Assembly: GCA_041687455.1 (NCBI GenBank)
Contig: JAWLBY010000007.1
Coordinates: 121,788 to 185,787 of the forward strand
DNA from: JAWLBY01 sp041687455
Lineage (GTDB): Bacteria > Pseudomonadota > Gammaproteobacteria > Xanthomonadales > Xanthomonadaceae
Length of the DNA stretch: 64,000 nt
Direction: 5' to 3'
Position numbers and translations under genes: made by a program. Positions 43,819 to 53,323 of this stretch are shown here, in pieces; position 1 is the stretch's first letter; each line of letters starts with the position of its first letter. The notes below the pieces were generated by a model. The model was not told the origin of the DNA, did not search any database, and saw nothing but the letters and a program-made list of their open reading frames with translations.

Positions 43819-46800
43819 TCAGCGGAACGGCGGCCTGTTGCCGTCGAGCCCGGCGGTCGCGGCGATGGCATCGCTGTGCGGCAGGCCCGGCCGCTGCGAT
43901 GGTGTCGCCAGCGGCTGCAAGGCCCGCCGGGCCGCCTCGCGCTCGGCCGGGCCGAGCTCGGCCAGGGGCGTGAACGTGCCGCCGCCGAGGCTGGCGATCG
44001 GTACGCCGTCGCGGTACAGCAAGCGATGGCCGAGCAGGGCCGGGATGCGACCGCCGGCAACGATGCTGCCGACCAGGTTCAGCGGATCGACCGCCGCCAC
44101 CGACACCAGCGTGCCGTCGGCCGGCTGCTGGCGGACCCGCCGCAACAACGCGACCGCTTCCGGCAACGCGAACTGTTCGCCGCTGAGCCGGCTGACGAAA
44201 CGGCCGCCGCGCAGTTCGCCGCGCGCCTCCAGCCGATGGCAGACCCGCACCAGCTCGCGCCACGGCGGCAGCCATGGCGCCTCGCGCTGCAGCAGCGGCG
44301 CGCCTATAACGCCATAGCGGCGCAGCAGCGTCCTGACTACCGGTTCGAGCTGTTCGGCGCTGGCGCGCAGCGGACCGCGGCGCGGGCCGGGGTCATCGAA
44401 GGTCGGCCGCCGCAGCAGCGACCAGCGTCCGGCATTCTCGATCCCGAACGGCGACAGCCGGCGTCGGCCGCCGCGACCGTGCCGGCTCGATCGCTTGCCG
44501 GCCGGCACCAGCAGCGCTCGCAGTCCGATGAAACTGTCGGCCTGTACCAGCCCGGCCGCGACCAGTTCGGCCAGCGCCGCTTCCAGCTCGGTTTCGATCA
44601 GCCGCGCCGATTCCAGCAGCTCGTCGAAGAACGACGCGCCGTGCTCGCGCAACGCATCGACCACCTTCTGCGCGCGCGAACCGATCCGGGCCGGCGTGCT
44701 GCGCTGGCCGAGCGCAGCAACCGCCGACCAGCCGGGCAGCGCACGGCGCGGCGACAGCACGATCGGCGTCGCCCGGACCGGGCCGGCGCTGTGCTCGGCA
44801 GCCGGCGCCCGCAATCGGCTCCAGCCGATCCGGCCAGCCTGGCACAGCTCGTCGAGCCAACTGATCTCGTAGCCAGCCACCCGGGCCGGCAGCAGCTCGG
44901 CCTCCCAGGCTGCAGCCGGCGCTTCGTAGCCCTCCAGTTGCGACAGCACGCCGGCCAGCGCCTCCGGCCCACTGACCTGCGCGCCGGGCGCGACGTGCTG
45001 CCACTGCAGCAGGAAGCGGACGAAGTCGCGCGGCTCGACCGGCTCGATCTCGCGCCGCAGCCGGCCGAGCGTGTAGCGGTGGATGCGCGCCAGCAGATGA
45101 CGCTCGCACCATTGCTCGGCCTCGACCGCGTCATCGTAGCGGCCGCGCATCGCATAGCCTTCGCTCTCGAGCGCGAGCAGGCCCCGCTCGATCTCGCTGT
45201 TCGCCATGGCGAGCGACGCGGCCAGCGCGGCGACGGTGACCGGCCCGAGCGCGGCGAGCCGCGCGCGCAGCAGCTCGACCAGCGCATGGTCGACGTCCCA
45301 GCCGACCGCGTACTCGGCCGGCGCGGTGATCGGCGGTGCGAGCGTCGCGTCCGGATGCAGCGCCTGCAGTTGCGGCAGCCGTTCGGCGGCGGTCCATAGG
45401 GAGTCGCCTGCAGGAGCCGCCGCTTCAGCGGCGACCGCGGTCTGACGTTCCGCCTCGACAGCACCGGCCGGAATGGCCTCGCGATCGCCGCTGAAGCGGC
45501 TCGTGCCGGTGACGCGCGTGGCGCGGCGGGACGAGGCGAGCTGGTGCAGCCAGTCGTGCCACCGCGGATCGCGCTGCGCCTCGTCGTCGGTGATGTAGCC
45601 GATTTCCATCAGCGTCGCGTGCATCTCGTCGACGTCGCGCGGCGTCGGCCACGCCTCGTCGCGGACCGACGCGATTGCCGCCGCATCGAGCCGGCCGAAC
45701 TCGGCCGCCTGCTGCGGATCGAGCAGGCGGCGGTTCTGCACCGCCTGGGTGCGGCGCTCCTCGAGCGGCGCGTCGTCGAGGAATGCATACGGCCGCGCGT
45801 TCAGGATTTCGGCGGCGAGCGGCGACGGCGCGGCGAGGTCGCGGCAGACGAACCGGATCGCGCCGGCTTCGGCCTGCCGCAGCAATTCGACCAGCCGGTC
45901 GATGTCCATCGCTTCGGAAAGGCAGTCGTGCAGTGTCTGCGCGACCAGCGGATGGTCCGGGATCTCGCGTTCGCCGACGATGTTCTCGAGGCAGGCGACC
46001 TGGTCCGGAAACACCGTCGCCAGCAGGTCCTCGGCGCGCATCCGCTGCAGTTGCGGCGGCGTCTTCCTGCCACCGGAATAGCGCGGCAGCGCCAGCGAGA
46101 TCGACGCGTTCCAGCGCCAGCGCACGCCGAACATCGGCGCGTCGAGCAGCGCCTGGATCAGCACGTCGCGGACCGTGTTCGAATGCAGGAAACGGGTCAC
46201 GTCGGCGAGCGGGAAGCTGTGGCTGGTCGACAGCGACAGGATGATCGCGTCCTCGGTCGCCGCCGCCTGCAGTTCGAAATTGAAGCTGCGACAGAAGCGC
46301 TTGCGCAGCGCCAGCCCCCAGGCACGGTTGACCCGGCTGCCGTACGGCGAATGCACGACGAGCTGCATGCCGCCGGATTCGTCGAAGAAGCGCTCGATGA
46401 CGATCGTGTCGAGCGTCGGCAATGCGGTCAGCGCGGCGCGCGCCGCCATCAGGTAATCGACGAGCTGGCGGGCGGCGGCGTCGTCGAGGCCGACGGTGTC
46501 GGTGAGCCAGAGCAGCGCGGCATTGGCGGATGCTTCACCTGCAGGGAGGCGCCGTTCGATCTCCTCGCGCAGCCGCGCGACTGCCGCCGACAGTGCATCC
46601 GAGCGGCCCGGCGCCTCGCCGAGCCAGAACGGCAGGTTCGGCGGCATGCCCCGGGCATCCTCGACCCGCACCCGGCCCTGCTCGATGCGCAGGATCCGGT
46701 ACGACGCATTGCCGAGCTGGAACACGTCGCCGGCCAGCGATTCGACCGCGAAATCCTCGTTGATCGTGCCGATCACGATCGATGCCGGCTCCAGCACCAC

Positions 46801-48333
46801 CTGGTAGTCGGCGATATCGGGAATCGCCCCGCCGGACGTGATCGAAGTCAGCCGCGCGTTGCGCCGCGGCCGCAGCACGCCGTGAACGGCGTCGCGATGC
46901 AGGTAGGCGGCGCGCGGTCCGCGGCGGGTCGTGAAGCCGTCGGCGAGCATCCGCACGACCGCAGTGAAGGTGTCGCGCGGCAGCGTCGCGAACGGCCATG
47001 CGGCGGTCATCCGCGCGTACAGCGCATCTTCGCCGATCTCGCCGGCGCCGACCTCGGCGACGATCTGCTGCGCCAGCACGTCGAGCGGATTGCGCACCAG
47101 TTGCAGCCGGTCGAGTTCGCCGCGGCGCACTGCATCGAGCAGCGCCGCGCACTCGACCAGGTCGTCGCGCGACTGCGGAAACAGCCGGCCTTTCGGTAGC
47201 CCGCCGATCGCGTGGCCGGAGCGGCCGACCCGCTGCAGGAACGCGCTGATCGAATGCGGCGAGCCGAGCTGGCAGACCAGTTCGACATCGCCGATGTCGA
47301 TGCCGAGTTCGAGCGAGGCGGTCGCGACCAGTACCCGCAACGCGCCGGACTTCAGCCGTTGCTCGGCATCCAGTCGCAGCTCGCGGGCGAGGCTGCCGTG
47401 ATGCGCGGCGACTGCATCGCGGCCGAGCCGGTCGGACAGGTGCCTGGCGGCGCGTTCGGCCATCCGCCGCGTGTTGACGAACACCAGCGTCGTGCGATGC
47501 GCGCGGGCCAGTCCGGCGAGCTGCTCGTAGACGGATTCCCAGACTTCGTTCGACATCACCGGCGCCAACGGCGCAGGCGGCACGACCAGTTGCAGGTCGC
47601 GGGCACGCTGGTGGCCGACGTCGACGATCCGGCAGCGGGGTGTGCCGTCGGCCTCGACGTTCGGCCTGCCGACCAGGAAGCGCGCGACCTCGTCGATCGG
47701 CTGCTGGGTGGCCGACAGGCCGATCCGCAGCAGCGGCCGTTCGCACAGCGCTTCCAGCCGCGCCAGCGACAATGCCAGATGGCTGCCGCGCTTGTTCGGT
47801 GCCAGCGCGTGGATCTCGTCGACGATCACGCTGCGCGTGCTGCGCAGCATCGACCGGCCGGACTCGGAGCCGAGCAGGATGTACAGCGACTCCGGCGTCG
47901 TGACCAGGATCTGCGGCGCGCGCTTCTTCATCGCCGCGCGCTCGCCCTGTGGCGTGTCGCCGGTGCGGACCTGCGAGCGGATCTCGAGCTCGGGCAGACC
48001 GCGCCGCGCGAGTTCGGCGCGGATCCCGGCCAGCGGCAGTTCGAGGTTGATGTGGATGTCGTTCGACAGCGCCTTCAGCGGCGACACGTAGACGACCGTG
48101 GTCTCGTCGCGCAGTTCGCCGGCCAGCCCGTCGCGCACCAGCCGGTCGATCGCGACCATGAACGCGGCCAGCGTCTTGCCCGAGCCGGTCGGCGCCGCGA
48201 TCAGCGCATGCCGGCCCGACCCGATCGCATCCCAGGCGGCGAGCTGGACCTCGGTCGGCGCCGCAAACGTCGCACGAAACCACGCCGCGACGGCGGGGTG
48301 AAACGGCAGCGCGGGCGTCGGCCGGTCGGTCAT
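43819..48333 (-). CDS. lhr: Lhr-family large superfamily 2 helicase
   Basis: 1504 residues (E. coli Lhr is 1538). Helicase core in the first 870 residues: motif I APTGSGKT (47-54), PLKALSND, TPESLYILL, DEIH (172-175), SAT-like SATQQP, VFVNTRRMAERAARHL and the QRVGRSGHAIGGLPKGR motif VI, then the winged-helix and Lhr-CTD (from about 880). Lhr is a 3'-5' ATP-dependent DNA/RNA translocase thought to act in DNA repair. Residues near 944-975 are encoded by a palindromic repeat doublet (see 45409-45509). Transcribed from the ABC exporter side; 148 nt separate it from the last permease. Confidence 0.94.
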   Translation of the reverse strand: MTDRPTPALPFHPAVAAWFRATFAAPTEVQLAAWDAIGSGRHALIAAPTGSGKTLAAFMVAIDRLVRDGLAGELRDETTVVYVSPLKALSNDIHINLELPLAGIRAELARRGLPELEIRSQVRTGDTPQGERAAMKKRAPQILVTTPESLYILLGSESGRSMLRSTRSVIVDEIHALAPNKRGSHLALSLARLEALCERPLLRIGLSATQQPIDEVARFLVGRPNVEADGTPRCRIVDVGHQRARDLQLVVPPAPLAPVMSNEVWESVYEQLAGLARAHRTTLVFVNTRRMAERAARHLSDRLGRDAVAAHHGSLARELRLDAEQRLKSGALRVLVATASLELGIDIGDVELVCQLGSPHSISAFLQRVGRSGHAIGGLPKGRLFPQSRDDLVECAALLDAVRRGELDRLQLVRNPLDVLAQQIVAEVGAGEIGEDALYARMTAAWPFATLPRDTFTAVVRMLADGFTTRRGPRAAYLHRDAVHGVLRPRRNARLTSITSGGAIPDIADYQVVLEPASIVIGTINEDFAVESLAGDVFQLGNASYRILRIEQGRVRVEDARGMPPNLPFWLGEAPGRSDALSAAVARLREEIERRLPAGEASANAALLWLTDTVGLDDAAARQLVDYLMAARAALTALPTLDTIVIERFFDESGGMQLVVHSPYGSRVNRAWGLALRKRFCRSFNFELQAAATEDAIILSLSTSHSFPLADVTRFLHSNTVRDVLIQALLDAPMFGVRWRWNASISLALPRYSGGRKTPPQLQRMRAEDLLATVFPDQVACLENIVGEREIPDHPLVAQTLHDCLSEAMDIDRLVELLRQAEAGAIRFVCRDLAAPSPLAAEILNARPYAFLDDAPLEERRTQAVQNRRLLDPQQAAEFGRLDAAAIASVRDEAWPTPRDVDEMHATLMEIGYITDDEAQRDPRWHDWLHQLASSRRATRVTGTSRFSGDREAIPAGAVEAERQTAVAAEAAAPAGDSLWTAAERLPQLQALHPDATLAPPITAPAEYAVGWDVDHALVELLRARLAALGPVTVAALAASLAMANSEIERGLLALESEGYAMRGRYDDAVEAEQWCERHLLARIHRYTLGRLRREIEPVEPRDFVRFLLQWQHVAPGAQVSGPEALAGVLSQLEGYEAPAAAWEAELLPARVAGYEISWLDELCQAGRIGWSRLRAPAAEHSAGPVRATPIVLSPRRALPGWSAVAALGQRSTPARIGSRAQKVVDALREHGASFFDELLESARLIETELEAALAELVAAGLVQADSFIGLRALLVPAGKRSSRHGRGGRRRLSPFGIENAGRWSLLRRPTFDDPGPRRGPLRASAEQLEPVVRTLLRRYGVIGAPLLQREAPWLPPWRELVRVCHRLEARGELRGGRFVSRLSGEQFALPEAVALLRRVRQQPADGTLVSVAAVDPLNLVGSIVAGGRIPALLGHRLLYRDGVPIASLGGGTFTPLAELGPAEREAARRALQPLATPSQRPGLPHSDAIAATAGLDGNRPPFR
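45409..45509. repeat. Palindromic repeat doublet inside lhr
   Basis: Two inverted copies of one palindrome: CAGGAGCCGCCGCTTCAGCG-type at 45409-45433, and TCGCCGCTGAAGCGGCTCGT at 45486-45505. GCCGCTTCAGCGGC is the core of the common Lysobacterales/Pseudomonas intergenic 'GGAGCGGCTTCAGCCGCGA' element. Here the doublet is read in frame by the helicase gene and encodes the low-complexity stretch VAAEAAAPAGD. Similar copies are at 55521-55588. Confidence 0.8.
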
Positions 48334-48481
48334 CGGCGGATTATCGGCCGCAGCGGGTCAACCCGATGTCCGGCCGGAGGAATGCCCGACCGGCGGTACA
48401 GGCGGCCAGCGGCTTCCACGGTGGAAGGAACCGCTTCCGCAGAATGCCGCCGTTCCCGCGCATTGGCCGTCATGCGCGCAA

Positions 48482-49654
48482 TCAACCGCCGCGCAGCGCC
48501 ACCGTCACCGGCAGCCGGGCCGCGCGCCACGCCGGGGCCAGCCCACCGAGGAAGCCGATCCCGAGCGCCCACAGCAGGCCCTGCAGCAGCAGCGCCGGCG
48601 TTACCGCGAAATTGAACGCGATCTGCGAGAAGCCGCCGCCCAGCGTCGACACTTCGTAGCCGTTGAACAGCAGCCACGCGACCGCTGCACCGAACAGCCC
48701 GCCGACCAGCGACAGCAGCAGCGATTCGGCCATCACCGACGCGATCACCGGCAGCCGGCCGAAACCGAGCGCACGCAGCGTACCGATCTCGACCGTACGC
48801 GCCGACACCGCCGAGTACATCGTGTTCAGCGCGCCGAACAGCGCGCCGACCGCCATGATCGCGGCGACGATGTTGGTCAGGAAGCCGATCTGCCGGGTCA
48901 GGTTGGCGGACTGCGCCCGGTAGTAGTCGAACTCGCTCATGACATCGACCGACAACTGCGGATCGGTGGTCAGCCGCTGCTCGATCGCCGCGAAGGCGTC
49001 CGGATGGCCGAGCCGCGCGACCACTGCGGAAAATCCGCTGCGGCCGAACGCCGACTGCGCCGCCGAGGCATCGGCCCACAGCTCCGAGTCGTGCGCGTCG
49101 CCGCTCTCGAACACACCGACGATGCGCCAGTTGGAGCCGCGAAAGCGCAGCTCGCGACCGACCTCGAGGCCGGCGAACTGACGTTGTGCGCCACGGCCGA
49201 CGATCAGCTCGCGCAACGCGGGCCGGAAGCGTCGGCCCTCGACGATCCGCAGTTCGGGACGGATCGCGAAGCCGGCCGGTTCGACCCCGCGCAGCGACAC
49301 GTTGGCACCGCTGCGCTGGCCGACCCGCGGCACTTCGGTGATGACGATCAGTTCGGACGACGCCAGCGGCAGCCGGTCCGGTCCGCGCGCGATGGCCGGA
49401 TCCTGCTTGATCAGCGTGGTATGGCCGCGATCGAGGAAACTCGAGATCTCGGTGTTGGCACCACCGCGCAGCACGATCACGCGGTTCGGATCGCCGGTCG
49501 CGCCGAGTGTCCGGTTCAACCCCGACGACATCGACAGCATCGCCACCAGCACCGCCACGACCCCGCCGATGCCGATCACGATCACCAGCGACGCCCCGAG
49601 CCGCTGCGGCAGGCTGCGCAGGTTCATCGCGACGATTTCGAGGGTCTGGCGCAT
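48482..49654 (-). CDS. MacB-like ABC transporter permease (second)
   Basis: 390 residues starting MRQTLEIVAMNLRSLPQRLG. Four membrane helices: one N-terminal (about 22-45), then a large periplasmic MacB_PCD domain (up to about 260), then three near the C-terminus (IVAAIMAVGALFGALNTMYS, VMAESLLLSLVGGLFGAAVAW, LLQGLLWALGIGFLGGLAP). RTVEIGTLRALGF is the coupling helix of FtsX/MacB permeases. With the ATPase and adaptor upstream it forms a type VII-like exporter. 193 nt of repeat-rich DNA separate it from the first permease. Confidence 0.9.
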   Translation of the reverse strand: MRQTLEIVAMNLRSLPQRLGASLVIVIGIGGVVAVLVAMLSMSSGLNRTLGATGDPNRVIVLRGGANTEISSFLDRGHTTLIKQDPAIARGPDRLPLASSELIVITEVPRVGQRSGANVSLRGVEPAGFAIRPELRIVEGRRFRPALRELIVGRGAQRQFAGLEVGRELRFRGSNWRIVGVFESGDAHDSELWADASAAQSAFGRSGFSAVVARLGHPDAFAAIEQRLTTDPQLSVDVMSEFDYYRAQSANLTRQIGFLTNIVAAIMAVGALFGALNTMYSAVSARTVEIGTLRALGFGRLPVIASVMAESLLLSLVGGLFGAAVAWLLFNGYEVSTLGGGFSQIAFNFAVTPALLLQGLLWALGIGFLGGLAPAWRAARLPVTVALRGG

Positions 49655-49800
49655 GTCGGGTTCGGGATTGCGGATTCGGGATCTGGAATCGGGGATTCGT
49701 CGCGGCGCGACCGTGCGAATGGGCGGCACTGTCGAGTCAACGAGGCGTCATTCGGTCATTGCGCGTCGCCCCAGGTGAATCGACGTTGCATGCTCCACCG

Positions 49801-49842
49801 AATCCCGAATCCCGAATCCCGAATCCCGAATCCCGAATCCCG
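49801..49842. repeat. (AATCCCG)6 heptamer microsatellite
   Basis: Six perfect AATCCCG units between the two permease genes, with degenerate relatives of the same heptamer in the opposite strand sense at 49660-49700 (TTCGGGATT, GGATTCGGGATC). Such heptamers are typical of variable-number loci in Xanthomonas-like genomes. It lies immediately downstream of the stop codon of the first permease (49848). Confidence 0.9.
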
Positions 49843-49847
49843 GCCGC

Positions 49848-50999
49848 TCATCGAGCGGCCAGAGCATCGACGATCTTCAGCCGCATCGCGCGCAAGGCCG
49901 GCGGCAGGCCGGTCGCGAGCGTCAGCGTCAGCACGCTGCCGAGCACGACCCACCAGACCGTCGGCGAGATCCTGAATGCCGAGTATTCGGACGGCAGCAG
50001 CGCCAGCGCGAGGTAGGCGAATGCCATGCCGAGCAATGCGCCGAGCGCGCACAGCGACAGCGCTTCGGCCAGCACCAGCAGCAGCACGCGGCGGTCGGTG
50101 AAGCCGAGGCATTTCAGCACCGCGAGTTCCGGAATGCGCTCGCGCACCGCCTGGCTCATCGTGTAGCCGGTCAGGATCAGGATCGTGAAGAACACCGCAC
50201 CGGAGATCGCATTGACGATGAAGCCGATGTCGCCGAGCTGGCGCAGGAAACCGAGCTGGAATTCCTGCTCGGTCTGGGTCTTGGTCTCGTCCGGCGAATT
50301 GTCGAATGCGGCGTCGATCGCGCTGGCGATCTGTTCGGAGCGGTCGGGGTCGCCAACGCGGACGATGAACACCCCGGCCAGCCCCTTGCCGCCGGTTCGG
50401 GCTTCGTCGAAGTAGGCGTAGTTCAGGTACATCAGGTTGGTGCGTGACTGCCATTCCTCGTCGCGGCCGTCGAAGATGCCGACCAGCCGCCATTCCCAGT
50501 CGCGCTCGTTTCCATCCCGGGTCCAGATGAACGAGGTCAGCGGAATCGTGTCGCCGATCCGCCAGCCGAATTTTTCCGCCAGTTGCCGGCCGACGATGGT
50601 GCCGTTTCGGGTCGACACGAAGGCCTGCTTCTGCGTCGCCGGCAGCACCCATTCCGGGTAAGTGTCGAACAGCCGCTGCGGGTCGACTGCGAACTGCGGG
50701 AAGAAGTTGCGCGGATCCTGGTACTGGCCGCCGAAGAACTGCGAGAAACCGACCCGGCGCACGCCGGGGATCGCCTCGAGCTGCGGCAGCATCCGCAGCG
50801 GCAGCGGCTGCGTGAAGCTGGTCCGCGCCTGCACGATCAGCCGGTCGGCGCCGAGGAAGTCGGCTCCGCTGGCGAGCAGTGCATTGACTGCCTGCAGCAC
50901 GCCGATCAGCAGGAACGCGGTGGCCAGCGACGCCAGCGTGAACAGCGTGCGGGCCTTCTTGCGCAGCAGCGCGGCGAGGACGAGGGGAAGGTATTTCAT
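49848..50999 (-). CDS. MacB-like ABC transporter permease (first)
   Basis: 383 residues. Same layout as its partner: one helix at about 18-40 (ARTLFTLASLATAFLLIGVL), a periplasmic MacB domain with FGGQYQDPRNFFPQFAVD, and three helices near 264-372 with the coupling helix RERIPELAVLKCLGFTDRR. It pairs with the second permease as a heterodimer. The stop is followed by the heptamer repeat. Upstream, the ATPase gene is separated by 229 nt of palindromic repeats. Confidence 0.9.
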   Translation of the reverse strand: MKYLPLVLAALLRKKARTLFTLASLATAFLLIGVLQAVNALLASGADFLGADRLIVQARTSFTQPLPLRMLPQLEAIPGVRRVGFSQFFGGQYQDPRNFFPQFAVDPQRLFDTYPEWVLPATQKQAFVSTRNGTIVGRQLAEKFGWRIGDTIPLTSFIWTRDGNERDWEWRLVGIFDGRDEEWQSRTNLMYLNYAYFDEARTGGKGLAGVFIVRVGDPDRSEQIASAIDAAFDNSPDETKTQTEQEFQLGFLRQLGDIGFIVNAISGAVFFTILILTGYTMSQAVRERIPELAVLKCLGFTDRRVLLLVLAEALSLCALGALLGMAFAYLALALLPSEYSAFRISPTVWWVVLGSVLTLTLATGLPPALRAMRLKIVDALAAR

Positions 51000-51028
51000 G
51001 CCGACTTCGCCAGCCGACCATCCGCCTT

Positions 51029-51215
51029 GCTCCCCTCTCCCGTCGGGAGAGGGGCCGGGGGTGAGGGATCGGCAGTGCGACGCAGGGGGAGCGGGCGTAA
51101 AGCGAATCGATCGCCGGTTGCAGCGATCACCGGCGTCGCGAGTGTCCGACAGTGCGCTCCGGCCGGACCCTCACCCCAACCCCTCTCCCGGCGGGAGAGG
51201 GGCTTTCGAGCGCGG
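51029..51215. repeat. Inverted pair of CCCTCTCCC palindromes
   Basis: Copy 1 at about 51029-51075 (CCCCTCTCCCGTCGGGAGAG followed by GGGGTGAGGG) and copy 2 at about 51165-51213 (CCCTCACCCCAACCCCTCTC then CGGCGGGAGAGGGGC), in opposite orientation and flanking about 90 bases of unique DNA. Same family as the array at 20912-21500. The pair separates the ATPase gene from the first permease, which would place strong hairpins in the operon transcript. Confidence 0.9.
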
Positions 51216-51228
51216 CGCGTGCTGGTGC

Positions 51229-51951
51229 TCACGCGGCCACCAGCGTGCCCTTGTCCAGGTGCACGATCCGCCGCGCGTACTCGGCCGCCTTCGGGTCGTG
51301 CGTGACCATCACGATGGTCTTGCCGAATTCGCGGTTGAGCTGCTGCAGCAGGCCGAGGATCTCGTCGGCGGTGTGGCGGTCGAGGTCGCCGGTCGGCTCG
51401 TCGCAGATCAGCAGTCGCGGATCCGACACCAGCGCGCGGGCGATCGCGACGCGCTGCTGCTGGCCGCCGGACAGCTCGGTCGGGCGGTGCTCGGCGCGGT
51501 CGGCGAGGCCGACCAGTTGCAACGCGAGCGCGGCACGGCGGCGCCGTTCCCGGGCCGGCATGTCGGTCAGCAGCAGCGGCAGTTCGACGTTGCGCTGCGC
51601 CGACAGCACCGGCATCAGGTTGTAGCTCTGAAAGATGAATCCGATCATCTCGGCGCGCCACGCCGCCAGCGCGTCGCTGCCGAGTTCATCGATCCGGGTG
51701 CCGTCGACGGTCAGCAGGCCGCCGCTGGCGGTGTCGAGGCCGCCGATCAGGTTCAGCAGCGTGGTCTTGCCGGAGCCGGATGGGCCCATCAGCGCGATGA
51801 AGTCGCCGGAATCGATGTCGAGGTCGATGCCGTGCAACACCTCGATCCGTTCCTGTCCGCGCTGGTAGACCTTCGACAGCGCGCGGATCCGGACCAGCGG
51901 CGTTACCGCGTCGGCGCCGCGGTCGGTCGTCCGCGCCGTTGCCGTGTTCAC
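51229..51951 (-). CDS. MacB/LolD-like ABC transporter ATP-binding protein
   Basis: 240 residues from GTG 51951. Walker A GPSGSGKTT, Q-loop FQSYNLMPVL, ABC signature LSGGQQQRVAIARAL, Walker B LLICDEPTGDLD and H-loop VTHDPKAAEY are all intact. The ERIEVLHGIDLDI opening and LLLTDMPARERRRRA insert identify the MacB/LolD (FtsE-like) branch. It powers the two permeases. Its GTG overlaps the adaptor's stop by 4 nt (51948-51951). Confidence 0.94.
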   Translation of the reverse strand: MNTATARTTDRGADAVTPLVRIRALSKVYQRGQERIEVLHGIDLDIDSGDFIALMGPSGSGKTTLLNLIGGLDTASGGLLTVDGTRIDELGSDALAAWRAEMIGFIFQSYNLMPVLSAQRNVELPLLLTDMPARERRRRAALALQLVGLADRAEHRPTELSGGQQQRVAIARALVSDPRLLICDEPTGDLDRHTADEILGLLQQLNREFGKTIVMVTHDPKAAEYARRIVHLDKGTLVAA

Positions 51952-53162
51952 GGGCCGGCCGGCTGGACGCGGCGGCCGTCGCGCAGGTCGCGCGGCGGCG
52001 ACAGGATCACCGGCTGTCCGGCTGCCAATGGGCCGAACACCTGCCGTTCGGCGTCGCGGGTGGCGCCGGCCTGCACCGCCACCCGGCGCGCGAGGCCGTC
52101 GTCGGCGACGACGAACAGTGCCGCGTCGCTGCCTTCGCCGAGCACCGCGCGGGCCGGCACCCAGAAGCCGCCGGCGTCGGCCGGATCGCCGGACGGCGCG
52201 CCGAGGAAGCTGACCCGCACGCCCATGTCCGGCACGATCCGCGGATCGCGGACATCGAGCGCGATGCGCACCTTGACGGTCGCCTTGCTGCGATCGGCGG
52301 TCGGCACGATCGCGATCACACTGGCCGGAATGGTCCAGTCCGGGTACGCATTCAGCACCGCCTCGACCGGCTGGCCCGGCGTCACCCGGCCGATGTTCGC
52401 CTCGTTGACGTCGACTTGCACTTCCAGCGACTCCATGTCGACCAGCGTGCCGATGCCGGTGCGGGTGAAGCCGCCGCCGGCCGAGATCGGCGAGATCATT
52501 TCGCCCGGCTGCGCGGCCTTGGCGACGATCACGCCGCTGAACGGCGCGCGGATCTCGGTGTTGCGCACCGCGATCGCGGCGACGTTGAGCTGTTCCCCGG
52601 CGACCGCGACCTGTCGCTGCAACGCATCGAGCCGCGCGGCGCGGGCGTCGCGCTCGGCCTGGGCCTGATCGAGCGCAGCCTGCGGCACCAGTTGCCGCGC
52701 GGCGAGGTCGCGATTGCGGACCAGTTGCTGCTCGGCCAGCTTCAGTTGCGCGCGCGCCTCGCCGAGCTGGCCGCGCGCAGCGGCGAGCTGGGCCGCGGCC
52801 AGCTCGTGTTGCGCGATCGCATCGGTCGCATCGAGCCGGGCCAGCAACTGGTCCTGTTCGACCCGCATGCCTTCCTCGATCAGCACCTGCTCGACCTTGC
52901 CGGTGATCTTCGACGACACCGTCGCCATACGTCGCGCGGTCACGTAGCCGGATGCATCGAGCACCGACACCGGGCCGCTGCCGTCGGCCGCCCGCACCGC
53001 GGCGGTTTCGACTGCCAGCGGCCGGTTCATGCCGAGCAGCGCGATGGCCGTCAGCGCGAGCAGCAGCACGACGACGATCGGCCAGCGGCGACGGCGTTTG
53101 CGCGGCTGGCGACGATCGATCTTCAGTTCGGCGAGCAACGCCGCCGGGTCACTGTCACTCAT
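51948..53162 (-). CDS. Periplasmic adaptor (HlyD/MacA-like)
   Basis: 404 residues from ATG 53162 (MSDSDPAALLAELKIDRRQ). One N-terminal membrane helix (about 25-45: PIVVVLLLALTAIALLGM), a beta-barrel half SVLDASGYVTARRMATVSSKITGKVEQVLIEEG, a long alpha-helical hairpin (AAAQLAAARGQLGEARAQLKLAEQQLVRNRDLA ... RQVAVAGEQLN), then the barrel/membrane-proximal domain APFSGVIVAKAAQPGEMISP. First gene of the exporter operon (adaptor, ATPase, permease, permease). Cargo unknown; a tripartite efflux with an outer-membrane TolC-type channel encoded elsewhere is inferred. Confidence 0.92.
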   Translation of the reverse strand: MSDSDPAALLAELKIDRRQPRKRRRRWPIVVVLLLALTAIALLGMNRPLAVETAAVRAADGSGPVSVLDASGYVTARRMATVSSKITGKVEQVLIEEGMRVEQDQLLARLDATDAIAQHELAAAQLAAARGQLGEARAQLKLAEQQLVRNRDLAARQLVPQAALDQAQAERDARAARLDALQRQVAVAGEQLNVAAIAVRNTEIRAPFSGVIVAKAAQPGEMISPISAGGGFTRTGIGTLVDMESLEVQVDVNEANIGRVTPGQPVEAVLNAYPDWTIPASVIAIVPTADRSKATVKVRIALDVRDPRIVPDMGVRVSFLGAPSGDPADAGGFWVPARAVLGEGSDAALFVVADDGLARRVAVQAGATRDAERQVFGPLAAGQPVILSPPRDLRDGRRVQPAGP

Positions 53163-53323
53163 CGGACGGTTCGCACGGTGATCGACGGAGTCGCAAGGGT
53201 ACGCGATCGGCACTGTGCGGGCGGTGAGTGTCGAGCGGCCGGGTCAGCGAACCGGACGGATCGCGCCCCGATCCTGCACTCGCTGTTACACCCCTTCCGG
53301 GGACGCCATCGAGGAGCGGCGCG

